Source: Kineosporia aurantiaca JCM 3230
GTDB taxonomy: Bacteria > Actinomycetota > Actinomycetes > Actinomycetales > Kineosporiaceae
DNA: 64,000 nucleotides
Direction: 5' to 3'
NCBI GenBank assembly: GCA_000719025.1
Contig: JODP01000009.1
Location: 357,439 to 421,438 of the forward strand
Shown: one piece after another, positions 25,582 to 33,659 of the stretch
How positions within the stretch are numbered: position 1 is the first letter of the stretch
Layout of the letters: each line of letters opens with the position of its first letter
The notes under the pieces: model-generated
Seen by the model: only the letters and a program-made list of their open reading frames with translations
Told to the model about the DNA's origin: nothing
Databases searched by the model: none
Program-made: the position numbers and the translations under genes

Positions 25582-26355
25582 ATGGCGTTGACGCCCGAAG
25601 ACGTTGTTAATAAGCGCTTCCAGGCGACCAAGTTCCGCGAGGGCTACGACCAGGACGAGGTCGACGACTTCCTGGACGAGGTCGTCAACGAGCTTCGCCG
25701 CCTGGGCGAGGAGAACGAGGAGCTGCGCGGCAAGCTGAGCTCGTGCGAGCGCCGGGTGGGCGAACTCTCCCGCGCCAACGTGGCTCGCGAGTCCGCCCCG
25801 GAGCCGCCGGCCCCCGCGCCGATGCCCATCCCGCAGCCTGCGCCGATGCCCCAGCCGGTGGCCGCGGTCGTGCCCGAGCCCGTCCGGGTGCCCGCCGTCA
25901 TGGAGGCGCCGTCCCAGGGTCCCGAGGCCGCCGCCGGCATGCTCGCCCTGGCCCAGAAGCTGCACGACGAGTACGTGCGCAACGGTGAGCAGACCCGCGA
26001 CCGGATCGTCGGCGAGGCGCGCGAGCACTCCAACCGCCTGATCCGGGAGGCCGAGGAGAAGCAGCGCCAGACCCTCGGGTCGCTGGAGCAGGAGCGTTCG
26101 CTCCTGGAGCGCAAGATCGACGAGCTGCGCGCCTTCGAGCGTGAGTACCGCAGCCGGCTCAAGTCGTACCTGGAGGGCCAGCTCCGCGAGCTGGAGTCGA
26201 AGGCCGCCGTTGTCCCCACCCGGGGTCCGCAGCAGCCGCAGTCCCAGCCGGCCGGTGTCGGCGCCGCTCCTTACGGTGCGCCGCTGCCGACCCGCGGTGG
26301 GTACGACTCGGGCGCGGATGCCCCGGCGCAGTACCCCTTCGGCGGCCAGAGCTGA
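25582..26355 (+). CDS. divIVA: Polar growth/division scaffold DivIVA (Wag31)
   Basis: A 257-residue coiled-coil protein that marks poles and septa in actinomycetes and directs tip growth. The N-terminal membrane-binding domain has the typical MALTPEDVVNKRFQATKFRE and GYDQDEVDDFLDEV. A Pro-rich linker (about 75-110) separates it from the long C-terminal coiled coil (about 115-215). The C-terminus is a Gln/Pro/Gly tail. The preceding AGGTGACC provides a moderate ribosome binding site. Confidence 0.96.
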   Translation: MALTPEDVVNKRFQATKFREGYDQDEVDDFLDEVVNELRRLGEENEELRGKLSSCERRVGELSRANVARESAPEPPAPAPMPIPQPAPMPQPVAAVVPEPVRVPAVMEAPSQGPEAAAGMLALAQKLHDEYVRNGEQTRDRIVGEAREHSNRLIREAEEKQRQTLGSLEQERSLLERKIDELRAFEREYRSRLKSYLEGQLRELESKAAVVPTRGPQQPQSQPAGVGAAPYGAPLPTRGGYDSGADAPAQYPFGGQS

Positions 26356-26381
26356 GCCACCGGTAGCCAGCGCGGCGCGGC

Positions 26382-26405
26382 GGGTTCAGACTTGTCTGAA
26401 TCCGC
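26382..26405 (+). terminator. Hairpin after divIVA
   Basis: A self-complementary stretch centred on TTCAGAC-TT-GTCTGAA, about 30 bp after the divIVA stop. Likely a terminator. Confidence 0.55.
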
Positions 26406-26417
26406 CAGAGCCGTTTT

Positions 26418-26472
26418 GCGCGAGCGGCGCCGATGGGGACCCGACCGGGATCCCGATCGGCGCCGCTCGCGC
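26418..26472. repeat. Long perfect inverted repeat (17-bp arms)
   Basis: Arms 26418-26434 and 26456-26472 are exact reverse complements over 17 bp with a 21-nt spacer that can pair further. It lies between the divIVA terminator and the DksA-like gene, ending 39 bp before its start. Confidence 0.75.
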
Positions 26473-26511
26473 TGACGCCGGGCGTCCGCTCAGCGACCAG
26501 GGGGCCCTTCC

Positions 26512-26877
26512 ATGCACAAGACCTCGGGTGAGTTCGCCGGCATCCGGGCCGAGCTGACCGCGGACCTGGCCCGGCTGCAGGCCGAGCAGGCGACGGTGCT
26601 GGCCGGGCTGGCCGACGTGATCCGGGACAGCCAGGCGGGCTCCGGCGACGACCCGGCCGACTCCAGCGGCAAGACCTTCGGCCGGGAGCACGAGCAGGCC
26701 CTGCTGACCCGGGTGAACGAGGCGATCCAGGCCACCCAGGACGCGATCGACCGGATCGCGGCGGGCACCTACGGGGTCTGTGAGAGCTGCGGGCAGCCGA
26801 TCGCGCTACCCCGGCTGGAGGCCTTCCCCCGGGCGGCCCTGTGCGTGTCCTGCAAGCAGCGGCAGGAGCGTCGGTAG
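26512..26877 (+). CDS. TraR/DksA family zinc-finger protein
   Basis: A 121-residue protein with an N-terminal helical region and a C-terminal four-cysteine zinc finger (Cys90, Cys93, Cys111, Cys114; CESCGQPIALPRLE). DksA-type proteins bind the RNA polymerase secondary channel. In actinomycetes these short homologues commonly precede lspA, as here, and their precise role is unsettled. ATG at 26512 after a G-rich stretch. Confidence 0.9.
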   Translation: MHKTSGEFAGIRAELTADLARLQAEQATVLAGLADVIRDSQAGSGDDPADSSGKTFGREHEQALLTRVNEAIQATQDAIDRIAAGTYGVCESCGQPIALPRLEAFPRAALCVSCKQRQERR

Positions 26878-26909
26878 CGGCCCGCCGGGCATGGCACCCT
26901 AGAGGCACC

Positions 26910-27503
26910 ATGACTGAGCCGATCCAGCCCACGCAGACGCCGGAGTCCCCGGCGCCCGACCCGGTGCAGCCGCCCGCCCGGCCCACCCCGGCGCCCCGCC
27001 GCCGCGCGCTCACCGCTGCGGTGCCGGTGATCGCCCTGGTCGTGATCGGGCTGGACCAGCTGACCAAGCACCTCGCGGTGCAGCACCTGACCGGCCGCGG
27101 CCGGGTCGACGTGCTCGGCGACCTGTTCGGCTTCTACCTGATCCGCAACCCCGGCGCCGCGTTCTCGATGGCCACCGGCACCACCTGGATCTTCTCCATC
27201 GTCGCGGTGGCGGTGGCGATCTTCATCCTGCGGATCTCCCGCTCGCTCGGGCACTGGGGCTGGACGGTGGCGCTCGGCCTGCTGCTCGGCGGCGCGGTCG
27301 GCAACCTGGTCGACCGGATCTTCCGCGCGCCGGGGGTGTTCCGCGGCCACGTGGTCGACTTCCTCGAACTGCCGCACTGGCCGATCTTCAACCTGGCCGA
27401 CAGCGCGATCACCTGTGCCGCGGTGCTGATCGCGGTGCTCAGCCTGATCGGCATCGGGATCGACGGCCGGCGCGCCGGAGGGGGCCCGAAGACCGATGCC
27501 TGA
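26910..27503 (+). CDS. lspA: Lipoprotein signal peptidase LspA (signal peptidase II)
   Basis: A 197-residue membrane aspartic protease that removes signal peptides from prolipoproteins. It has four membrane helices. The conserved motifs are NPGAAFS, the catalytic Asp in GNLVDRIFR and the second catalytic Asp in FNLADSAI. About 33 extra N-terminal residues are Pro/Thr-rich. The ATG at 26910 is used because the upstream open frame lacks similarity. The stop overlaps the rluD start by eight bases. Confidence 0.96.
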   Translation: MTEPIQPTQTPESPAPDPVQPPARPTPAPRRRALTAAVPVIALVVIGLDQLTKHLAVQHLTGRGRVDVLGDLFGFYLIRNPGAAFSMATGTTWIFSIVAVAVAIFILRISRSLGHWGWTVALGLLLGGAVGNLVDRIFRAPGVFRGHVVDFLELPHWPIFNLADSAITCAAVLIAVLSLIGIGIDGRRAGGGPKTDA

Positions 27504-28425
27504 GCTGCGCTCCCTCCCGGTCCCGGACGGGCTGGCGGGCGAACGGCTGGACGCCGGCCTGGCCCGGCTGTTCGGCCTCTCCCGCAGTGCCGTGGCCGAC
27601 CTGGCCACCGACGGCGCCGTACGGCTGGACGGTGCCCAGGTGGGCAAGTCCGAGCGGCTGCGGGCCGGGGCCTGGCTGGAGATCACCCTGCCCGGCGCCG
27701 AGGCCGACGAGCTGCCCCCGCCGGAGCCGGTGCCCGGCATGCGGATCGTGCACGACGACGACGACCTGGTGGTGATCGACAAGCCGGTCGGGGTGGCCGC
27801 CCACCCCAGCCCGGGCTGGGGTGGCCCGACGGTCACCCAGGGCCTGGCCGCGGCGGGTTATGCGATCGCCACCTCCGGCGCCCCCGAGCGGCAGGGCGTG
27901 GTGCACCGGCTCGACGTCGGCACCAGCGGCCTGATGGTGGTGGCCAAGAGCGAGCACGCGTACTCGGTGCTGAAGCAGGCGTTCCGCGAGCGCACGGTGG
28001 AGAAGACGTACCACGCGATCGTCCAGGGCCATCCGGACCCGCTGCGCGGCACGATCGACGCGCCGATCGCCCGGCACCCCACCCACGAGTACCGCTGGGC
28101 CGTGGTGACCGGGGGCAAGCCGAGTGTCACGCATTACGAGGCGCTCGAGGCGTTCCGGGCCGCGTCCCTGGTCGAGGTGCACCTGGAGACCGGCCGCACG
28201 CACCAGATCCGGGTGCACTTCTCGGCCCTGCGCCACCCCTGCGTGGGCGACCTGACCTACGGCGCCGACCCCACGCTGGCCGCCCGGCTGGGGCTCACCC
28301 GGCAGTGGCTGCACGCGGTCCGGCTGGGCTTCGACCACCCGGGCACCGGCGAGTGGGTGGAGTTCGAGAGCACCTACCCGGACGACCTGGAGACCGCCCT
28401 GGAGCGGCTGCGCGCCTTCGACTAG
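27496..28425 (+). CDS. Ribosomal large subunit pseudouridine synthase D-like (RluD/RluA family)
   Basis: A 309-residue protein with an N-terminal S4 RNA-binding domain (SRSAVADLATDGAVRLDG) and the RluA-family catalytic domain. The catalytic Asp lies in HRLDVGTSGLMVVAK, and the GRTHQIRVHF motif is present. It is in the common actinobacterial arrangement directly after lspA with an 8-bp overlap, so the two are translationally linked. The modified position (probably in 23S rRNA) is inferred from family. Confidence 0.93.
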   Translation: MPELRSLPVPDGLAGERLDAGLARLFGLSRSAVADLATDGAVRLDGAQVGKSERLRAGAWLEITLPGAEADELPPPEPVPGMRIVHDDDDLVVIDKPVGVAAHPSPGWGGPTVTQGLAAAGYAIATSGAPERQGVVHRLDVGTSGLMVVAKSEHAYSVLKQAFRERTVEKTYHAIVQGHPDPLRGTIDAPIARHPTHEYRWAVVTGGKPSVTHYEALEAFRAASLVEVHLETGRTHQIRVHFSALRHPCVGDLTYGADPTLAARLGLTRQWLHAVRLGFDHPGTGEWVEFESTYPDDLETALERLRAFD

Positions 28426-28449
28426 AACCGCGCCGAAGCCGGGCTGAAC

Positions 28450-28455
28450 TAGACT
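28450..28455 (+). promoter_or_regulatory. -10-like TAGACT, leaderless type
   Basis: Ends 7 nt before the GTG start of the membrane protein gene at 28463. Confidence 0.45.
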
Positions 28456-28462
28456 CGCGGCC

Positions 28463-28936
28463 GTGAGCGAGAACGAGCGCCAGGGTTTGTCCGGCGAGAT
28501 CCTGGCCCTGGTCCTTCCGCTGGTGCTCGGTGTGGTGCTGGCGGTCGCCTGGCGCCTGCTGGTCCCGGTCACCAAGTCGCTCGGCGACGAGCAGGAGCTC
28601 CAGGCCGCGGTGGACGGCACCCTGGCCGGGCTCGGCCTGCTGGTCGGGCTGGTGGTCGGGGTCGTCACCCTGCTCCGGCCGGGCGCGGTGCCGCTGCGGC
28701 GGGTGTTCGTGGTGCTGGTGACCTCGACCGTCGGCGGGGTGATCTCCTGGCTGCTCGGCAATCAGATGGGCAGCCCGGTGCTGACCGCGGACGGCGCCGC
28801 GTTCCTCTGGCCGGCCACCACCTCGGTGGTCGTCATGATCGGCGCCATCCTGCCCTGGACGTCGCACCGGCTAGAGGTGCCGAGCCAGGGCCGCGGTCCG
28901 GGCCTTGGTCAGCCGCACCAGGTCGGCCGGAGGTAG
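28463..28936 (+). CDS. Unrecognised small membrane protein
   Basis: A 157-residue protein with four hydrophobic segments (about 11-33, 50-69, 76-97 and 108-132) and a short polar tail. I do not recognise the family. The GTG start is supported by TAGACT 7 nt upstream, suggesting a leaderless transcript. The last 66 bp overlap the 3' end of ybaK on the other strand, so the final 20 residues may be constrained by that gene. Confidence 0.65.
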   Translation: MSENERQGLSGEILALVLPLVLGVVLAVAWRLLVPVTKSLGDEQELQAAVDGTLAGLGLLVGLVVGVVTLLRPGAVPLRRVFVVLVTSTVGGVISWLLGNQMGSPVLTADGAAFLWPATTSVVVMIGAILPWTSHRLEVPSQGRGPGLGQPHQVGRR

Positions 28937-29389
28937 TTCCAGGTCCAGCCCTCGCCGGCCGCCGCTGACGAACACCGTCGGGTGGTCCAGGGCGGAGGCG
29001 TCCACCACCGTCGGCAGGGCCTTGCGCTGGCCGAGCGGGCTGATCCCGCCGACCACGTAACCACTGCTGCGCTCGGCCGCGGCCGGGTCGGCCATCACCG
29101 CCCGCTTCCCGCCCGCCGCGCCGGCCAGGGCCTTCAGGTCGAGCTGCCCGGTCACCGGCACCACGGCGACCCAGAGCGCGCCGTCCACCTCGGCCACCAG
29201 CGTCTTGAAAACCCGCGCCTGGTCGACCCCCAGGGCCGCGGCCGCCTCGGAACCGAACGAGACCCGCTCGGTCGAGGAGGCCCGGCTGCGGTCCTCGGCC
29301 TCGAACGTGTGGGCCGTGAACGGCACGCCGTCGGCGGTCAGCAGCTTTACGGCCGGGGTCGAGGCCCCGGCGTCCTTCTTCTTCGCCAC
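28871..29389 (-). CDS. YbaK-type Cys-tRNA(Pro)/aminoacyl-tRNA deacylase
   Basis: A 172-residue YbaK/ProX-type editing domain that hydrolyses mischarged tRNAs. The central lysine lies in VFKTLVAEVDG. The conserved GYVVGGISPLGQRKALPTVV loop is intact. Length is normal. GTG start at 29389 with a weak -10-like CAGAAT just upstream. Its 3' end overlaps the convergent membrane protein gene by 66 bp. Confidence 0.93.
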   Translation of the reverse strand: MAKKKDAGASTPAVKLLTADGVPFTAHTFEAEDRSRASSTERVSFGSEAAAALGVDQARVFKTLVAEVDGALWVAVVPVTGQLDLKALAGAAGGKRAVMADPAAAERSSGYVVGGISPLGQRKALPTVVDASALDHPTVFVSGGRRGLDLELPPADLVRLTKARTAALARHL

Positions 29390-29417
29390 CCGGCCAATTC
29401 TGCCGTGAGGACAGGCC

Positions 29418-30071
29418 TTAGTTGGGCGTCGGGGGCTCTTTCGTCAGCTCCACCGCGGGAAGTGCGTTGAACGCGTCCAGCAGCCCGATCTCCCGGCGCA
29501 GCAGGGTCAGTTCGGCGGTCAGCCGGTCGTGCGTGGTCGGCGCCTCCAGCAGGGCCTGCCGCTCCGGCAGTTCCAGCACCGCCGCCGCGGCGACCAGGTA
29601 GGACAGCACCCGCGGATCGGTGGGGACGCCGGACTGCTCGACCCGCAGCCGGTCCCGGTAGGCGGCGAAGCGCAGCCCGACCAGTTCCGCGGCCGCGTCC
29701 ACGTCGCCCGGCCCGTCCGGCTCGCCGATGAAGTCGACCAGCCCGGTGTGGTACGGCGTGTCCGCGTCCGCGTCCAGGCCCTGCAGCGAGAACCGGACAT
29801 GGCCGACCGTGACCAGGTCGAACCGGCCGTCGTCGTAAGGGGTTACCTCGCGGATCTGCGCCGTGCAGCCCACCGGGTACATCCCGTCCAGGCTCTCCCG
29901 GTCCCCGCCGGGCCGGGTCGCGATCACCCCGAAGTGCCGGGGCGCGCCCTCGGGCAGATCCATCAGGGCGCTGACCAGGAGCCGGTACCGCGGCTCGAAG
30001 ATGTGCAGCGGCAGCACGAGACCCGGCACCAGTACGGTGCTGAGCGGAAAGAGGGGGAGCCGGGTCGCCAC
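29418..30071 (-). CDS. LON substrate-binding-domain protein (peptidase S16 N-domain)
   Basis: A 217-residue stand-alone LON N-terminal domain without ATPase or protease parts. The start matches the family (TRLPLFPLSTVLVPGLVLPLHIFEPRYR), and GCTAQIREVTPYDDGRFDL is also conserved. The molecular role of these stand-alone domains is not established. GTG start at 30071 lies 6 nt after a TAGTTT element, which suggests a leaderless transcript divergent from hisD. Confidence 0.9.
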   Translation of the reverse strand: MATRLPLFPLSTVLVPGLVLPLHIFEPRYRLLVSALMDLPEGAPRHFGVIATRPGGDRESLDGMYPVGCTAQIREVTPYDDGRFDLVTVGHVRFSLQGLDADADTPYHTGLVDFIGEPDGPGDVDAAAELVGLRFAAYRDRLRVEQSGVPTDPRVLSYLVAAAAVLELPERQALLEAPTTHDRLTAELTLLRREIGLLDAFNALPAVELTKEPPTPN

Positions 30072-30077
30072 GGGACC

Positions 30078-30083
30078 AAACTA
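30078..30083 (-). promoter_or_regulatory. -10-like TAGTTT for the LON-domain gene
   Basis: On the minus strand, ending 6 nt before the GTG at 30071. Confidence 0.4.
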
Positions 30084-30136
30084 GTCAAAGGTCGCGACCT
30101 CGCGTCCCGGCCGCGCCCGGGGGCTTTCCCGGGACC

Positions 30137-30142
30137 TAGACT
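30137..30142 (+). promoter_or_regulatory. -10-like TAGACT for hisD
   Basis: Ends 7 nt before the hisD GTG at 30150; leaderless-type spacing. Confidence 0.5.
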
Positions 30143-30149
30143 TCCCCCC

Positions 30150-31481
30150 GTGATCCGCCGACTTGACCTGCGTGGCCAGCAGCTGAACTCCCGCGACCTG
30201 AGGACCGTCGTACCCCGGGCCGGACTGGACGTGGAGCACGCGCTCGACACCGTCCGCCCGATCTGCGAGCAGGTCCGGACGCATGGCGTCGCCGCGCTGA
30301 TCGAGCTGACCGAGAAGTTCGACGGGGTCGGCCTGGACGCGATCCGGGTCCCTGCCGAGGCGCTGACCAGGGCATTGGACACGCTGGACGCGGCCGTCCG
30401 GGCCGGCCTGGAGGAGTCGATCCGCCGGGCCCGCCTGGTGCACGACGACCAGCGCCGCGAGGACACGACCACCCAGGTGGTGGCCGGGGGCACGGTCACC
30501 GAGCGCTGGCTGCCGGTCGACCGGGTCGGGCTCTACGTGCCCGGCGGCCGGGCCGTGTACCCGAGCAGCGTGGTGATGAACGTGGTGCCGGCCCAGGTCG
30601 CGGGGGTGCGCGGGATCGCCGTCACCAGCCCGGCCCAGCGCGACAACCCGGCCGGCTTCGAGGGCCTTCCGCACCCGACCATCCTGGCCGCCTGCGCCCT
30701 GCTCGGGGTCGACGAGGTCTACGGCATCGGGGGTGCCCAGGCCGTGGCGATGTTCGCCTACGGCGCCAAATCCCCCGAGGGGGAGTGGATCTGCGAGCCC
30801 GCGGACCTGGTCACCGGCCCGGGCAACATCTACGTCACCGCGGCCAAGCGGCTGCTTCGCGGCCTGATCGGGATCGACTCCGAGGCCGGCCCGACCGAGA
30901 TCGCGGTGCTGGCCGACGAGACGGCCGACCCCGACCACGTCGCCAGCGACCTGATCAGCCAGGCCGAGCACGACCCGCTGGCCGCCGCGGTGCTGGTCAC
31001 CGACTCCCCGGCGCTGGCCGAGGCGGTCGAGGCGAAGATGACGGCGCGGGTGGCGACGACCAAGCACACCGAGCGGGTCAGCACCGCGCTGTCCGGCCCG
31101 CAGTCGGCGATCGTGCTGGTGGACGACGTGGACGCGGGCCTTGCGGTGGTGGACGCCTACGCCGCGGAGCACCTGGAGATTCAGACGAGGGACGCCGAAC
31201 AGGTCGCCTCCCGGGTGCGGAACGCGGGGGCCATCTTCATCGGCCCCTATTCGCCGGTCAGCCTGGGCGACTACTGCGCCGGGTCGAACCACGTGCTGCC
31301 CACCGGCGGGTGCGCCTGCTTCTCCAGTGGGCTCAGCGTGCAGTCGTTCCTGCGGGGCATCCACGTGGTCAACTACGACCGGGCCGCGCTCGAAGGGGTC
31401 GCCGGGCACGTGGTCGCGCTGGCCAACGCCGAGGACCTGCCGGCCCACGGTGAAGCCGTGCAGGCCCGGTTCCCGGGGTGA
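30150..31481 (+). CDS. hisD: Histidinol dehydrogenase HisD
   Basis: A 443-residue zinc enzyme that oxidises L-histidinol to L-histidine in two NAD-dependent steps. Signature regions are present: VGLYVPGGRAVYPSSVVMN, GPGNIYVTAAKR, DSEAGPTEIAVLAD, QAEHDP and the zinc-site loop SVSLGDYCAGSNHVLPTGG (first residue P). GTG at 30150 is chosen because homology begins there and a -10 hexamer lies 7 nt upstream. The longer upstream open frame is antisense to the LON gene. GTGA overlap with the next gene. hisC is not adjacent, which is unusual. Confidence 0.96.
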   Translation: MIRRLDLRGQQLNSRDLRTVVPRAGLDVEHALDTVRPICEQVRTHGVAALIELTEKFDGVGLDAIRVPAEALTRALDTLDAAVRAGLEESIRRARLVHDDQRREDTTTQVVAGGTVTERWLPVDRVGLYVPGGRAVYPSSVVMNVVPAQVAGVRGIAVTSPAQRDNPAGFEGLPHPTILAACALLGVDEVYGIGGAQAVAMFAYGAKSPEGEWICEPADLVTGPGNIYVTAAKRLLRGLIGIDSEAGPTEIAVLADETADPDHVASDLISQAEHDPLAAAVLVTDSPALAEAVEAKMTARVATTKHTERVSTALSGPQSAIVLVDDVDAGLAVVDAYAAEHLEIQTRDAEQVASRVRNAGAIFIGPYSPVSLGDYCAGSNHVLPTGGCACFSSGLSVQSFLRGIHVVNYDRAALEGVAGHVVALANAEDLPAHGEAVQARFPG

Positions 31482-31996
31482 CCCAGAAGATCGCCCTGCT
31501 GCTGAGGGCCGTCAACGTCGGGGGCCGCAAGCTGCCGATGGCCGACCTGCGGGCCCTGCTGACCGATCTCGGCCACACCGAGGTGAAGACGATCCTGGCC
31601 AGCGGTCAGGCGGTCTGCGGGACCGGGCGCGCGCCGGACGCGGTGGCCGACGAGCTGGAGCAGCGCCTGCTCGCCGACCTCGGACTGCGATCGGAAGTGC
31701 TGGTCCGTACCGGCGCCGAGCTCCAGGACATCGTGGCCGCGAACCCCTTCCCGACGGCGGACGAGGACGGCGCGCGTCACGCGGTCGTCTTCCTTCGCTC
31801 GCCGCTGGGGGAGGAGCAACTGGCCAAGCTCGTCCACCCGCCGGACGAGCTGGTGGCCAACGGCCGCGAGCTCTACCTACGGCTGCCGAACGGCTTCGCG
31901 GACAGCAAGCTGGCGATCGCGGTCGGCAAGGTGAAGGGTGTGCCGGCCACCACGCGGAACTGGAACACGGTGAAGAAGCTGGCCGCGCTCACTTAG
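31478..31996 (+). CDS. DUF1697 family protein
   Basis: A 172-residue protein of DUF1697. The family pattern is visible: ALLRAVNVGGRKLPMADLRA, LGHTEVKTILASGQAV, VFLRSPL, ELYLRLPNGFADSKLA and TTRNWNTVKKLA. Function is unknown. The GTG start overlaps the hisD stop (31478-31481), so it is translationally coupled to a histidine gene. No link to histidine synthesis is known for the family. The 3' end overlaps the convergent TetR gene by 8 bp. Confidence 0.9.
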   Translation: MTQKIALLLRAVNVGGRKLPMADLRALLTDLGHTEVKTILASGQAVCGTGRAPDAVADELEQRLLADLGLRSEVLVRTGAELQDIVAANPFPTADEDGARHAVVFLRSPLGEEQLAKLVHPPDELVANGRELYLRLPNGFADSKLAIAVGKVKGVPATTRNWNTVKKLAALT

Positions 31997-32561
31997 CCCG
32001 GAGCCCGTCCATCAGCAGGTCGAGCATCCGCCCGGCCTGGTCCCGCTGCTCCGGCCGGGCGGTGGTCATGGTGATGCCGCTCATGGTCAGGAACACGTCG
32101 TCCGGCTGGGCGTCGGCGCGCAGGGTGCCCGCCGCCGCGCCCGCGTCGAGCAGCTGCTTCACCGCCGCCGTCATCCGGTCGCGGCTGGTGGCGTAGGGGT
32201 TGCGCCCGGCCGCGATGACCGCGCGCAGGGCATCGGCCATTTCCCGCTTGGTGGCCATGTAGTCGACGAACCGGTCCATCCAGCGCCGCAGCGCCTCGTC
32301 GGCCGGCAGCGCGGTCTGCACCATCTCGTCCGCCGCGTCGCAGAGCTTGCCCAGCTCGTTGCGGTAGGCGGCCTCGACCAGCTCGTCGCGGGTGGGGAAG
32401 TGCCGGTACAGGGTGCCGATCCCGACCCCCGCGTCCTTCGCGATGCCCTCCAGCGAGGCCTCGGTGCCGTCCCGGCTGAAGGCCCGGACCGCGGCCTGCA
32501 GCAACCGCTCGCGGTTGCGCCGGGCATCGGCGCGCAGCGGCCGCTCACCAGCTGCCGTCAT
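31989..32561 (-). CDS. TetR family transcriptional regulator
   Basis: A 190-residue regulator with an N-terminal helix-turn-helix (RERLLQAAVRAFSRDGTEAS followed by LEGIAKDAGVGIGTLYRHFP) and a ligand-binding C-terminal domain. The ATG at 32561 is preferred to an ATG 45 bp upstream because AAGGAG stands 6 nt before it. It is divergent from the SDR gene, and two identical palindromes lie between them. It therefore probably represses itself and the dehydrogenase in response to an unknown compound. Confidence 0.92.
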   Translation of the reverse strand: MTAAGERPLRADARRNRERLLQAAVRAFSRDGTEASLEGIAKDAGVGIGTLYRHFPTRDELVEAAYRNELGKLCDAADEMVQTALPADEALRRWMDRFVDYMATKREMADALRAVIAAGRNPYATSRDRMTAAVKQLLDAGAAAGTLRADAQPDDVFLTMSGITMTTARPEQRDQAGRMLDLLMDGLRAK

Positions 32562-32657
32562 CTCACGCTCCTTCCGTCCGGCCGTTTCGGGTTGCGAATT
32601 CTCCATTGTCCCCCAGTCGGTGCACCAGGAACAAAAGCCGGTCCGGAGTTGCTAAGC

Positions 32658-32697
32658 GGAGGAGCCTCCGAATAACGTAGTAAACGGAGGAGCCTCC
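32658..32697. promoter_or_regulatory. Two identical palindromic operators between TetR and SDR genes
   Basis: The 12-bp sequence GGAGGAGCCTCC occurs at 32658-32669 and 32686-32697, 28 bp apart centre to centre. Its 5-bp arms are perfect inverted repeats. Position between divergent regulator and target genes fits a TetR operator. Confidence 0.75.
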
Positions 32698-32723
32698 AGA
32701 ACACTCTAGCTGGGAGACCGGTC

Positions 32724-33659
32724 ATGACGTCAGACCTGATCACCACCCCGTTCGGCGAGCAGTCCACCGCGGTCGAGGTGCTGCAGGGCGTGGATCTGCA
32801 CGGCAAGAAGGCGATCGTCACCGGAGCCGCGTCCGGCATCGGGGTCGAGACCGCCCGCGCCCTGGCTGCTGCGGGAGCGGAGGTGACCATCGCCGTCCGT
32901 AATCTCGATGCGGGCCAGCAGGTTTCCGCCCAGATCGCCGGGAGTCGCGTCGCCCACCTCGATCTCGCCGACCAGGCTTCGGTGGCGACCTTCGCCGAGC
33001 AGTGGCAGGGCCCGCTGCACATCCTGGTCAACAACGCCGGGGTGATGGCGAGCCCGCTCGCGCGCACCCCCGAGGGCTGGGAGATGCAGTTCGCCACCAA
33101 CCATTTCGGGCACTTCGCGCTCGCCTTCCGACTGCACGACGCACTGGCCCAGGCCGGTGACGCACGGGTCGTCGCGGTGAGTTCCAGCGCCCACCACCGC
33201 ACCGGGATCGACTTCGAGGACATCCACTTCGAGCGTCGTGAATACCTGCCGTGGCTGGCCTACGGGCAGTCGAAGACCGCCAACGTCCTGTTCGCGGTGG
33301 AGGCAACCAAGCGCTGGGCGGCCGACGGCATCGTCACCAATGCGCTCAACCCCGGCGGCATCCGGACGAACCTGCAGCGCTACGTCAGCGAGCAGGAGTT
33401 GGACGCGCTGCGGGCCGCCGCAGCGGCCAGCAACGGCGGCGAGGAACTGCGCTGGAAGACGGTCGAGCAGGGCGCGGCCACGTCCGTCCTCCTGGCGGCC
33501 TCACCGTTGGTACAGGGGGTGAGCGGTAAGTACTTCGACGACTGCAACGAGGCGCCGGTCGGCGAGTTCGGCGCTCGGCACGGGGTTTCCGCGCACGCGC
33601 TGGATCCGGAGGCGGCGAATCGCCTCTGGGACTACTCAGTGAGCACCCTCAGCCTCTAG
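32724..33659 (+). CDS. Short-chain dehydrogenase/reductase (retinol-dehydrogenase-like)
   Basis: A 311-residue SDR with the NAD(P)-binding loop TGAASGIGVETARAL, the NNAG motif (LVNNAGVMAS) and catalytic YGQSK with an upstream Ser (VAVSSSAHH). It resembles the WW-domain oxidoreductase/retinol-dehydrogenase-like subgroup. The substrate is unknown. Control by the divergent TetR regulator is likely because two palindromic sites lie about 30-65 bp upstream. GGGAG at 32712-32716 serves as ribosome binding site. Its 3' end overlaps the convergent orphan gene by 11 bp. Confidence 0.92.
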   Translation: MTSDLITTPFGEQSTAVEVLQGVDLHGKKAIVTGAASGIGVETARALAAAGAEVTIAVRNLDAGQQVSAQIAGSRVAHLDLADQASVATFAEQWQGPLHILVNNAGVMASPLARTPEGWEMQFATNHFGHFALAFRLHDALAQAGDARVVAVSSSAHHRTGIDFEDIHFERREYLPWLAYGQSKTANVLFAVEATKRWAADGIVTNALNPGGIRTNLQRYVSEQELDALRAAAAASNGGEELRWKTVEQGAATSVLLAASPLVQGVSGKYFDDCNEAPVGEFGARHGVSAHALDPEAANRLWDYSVSTLSL

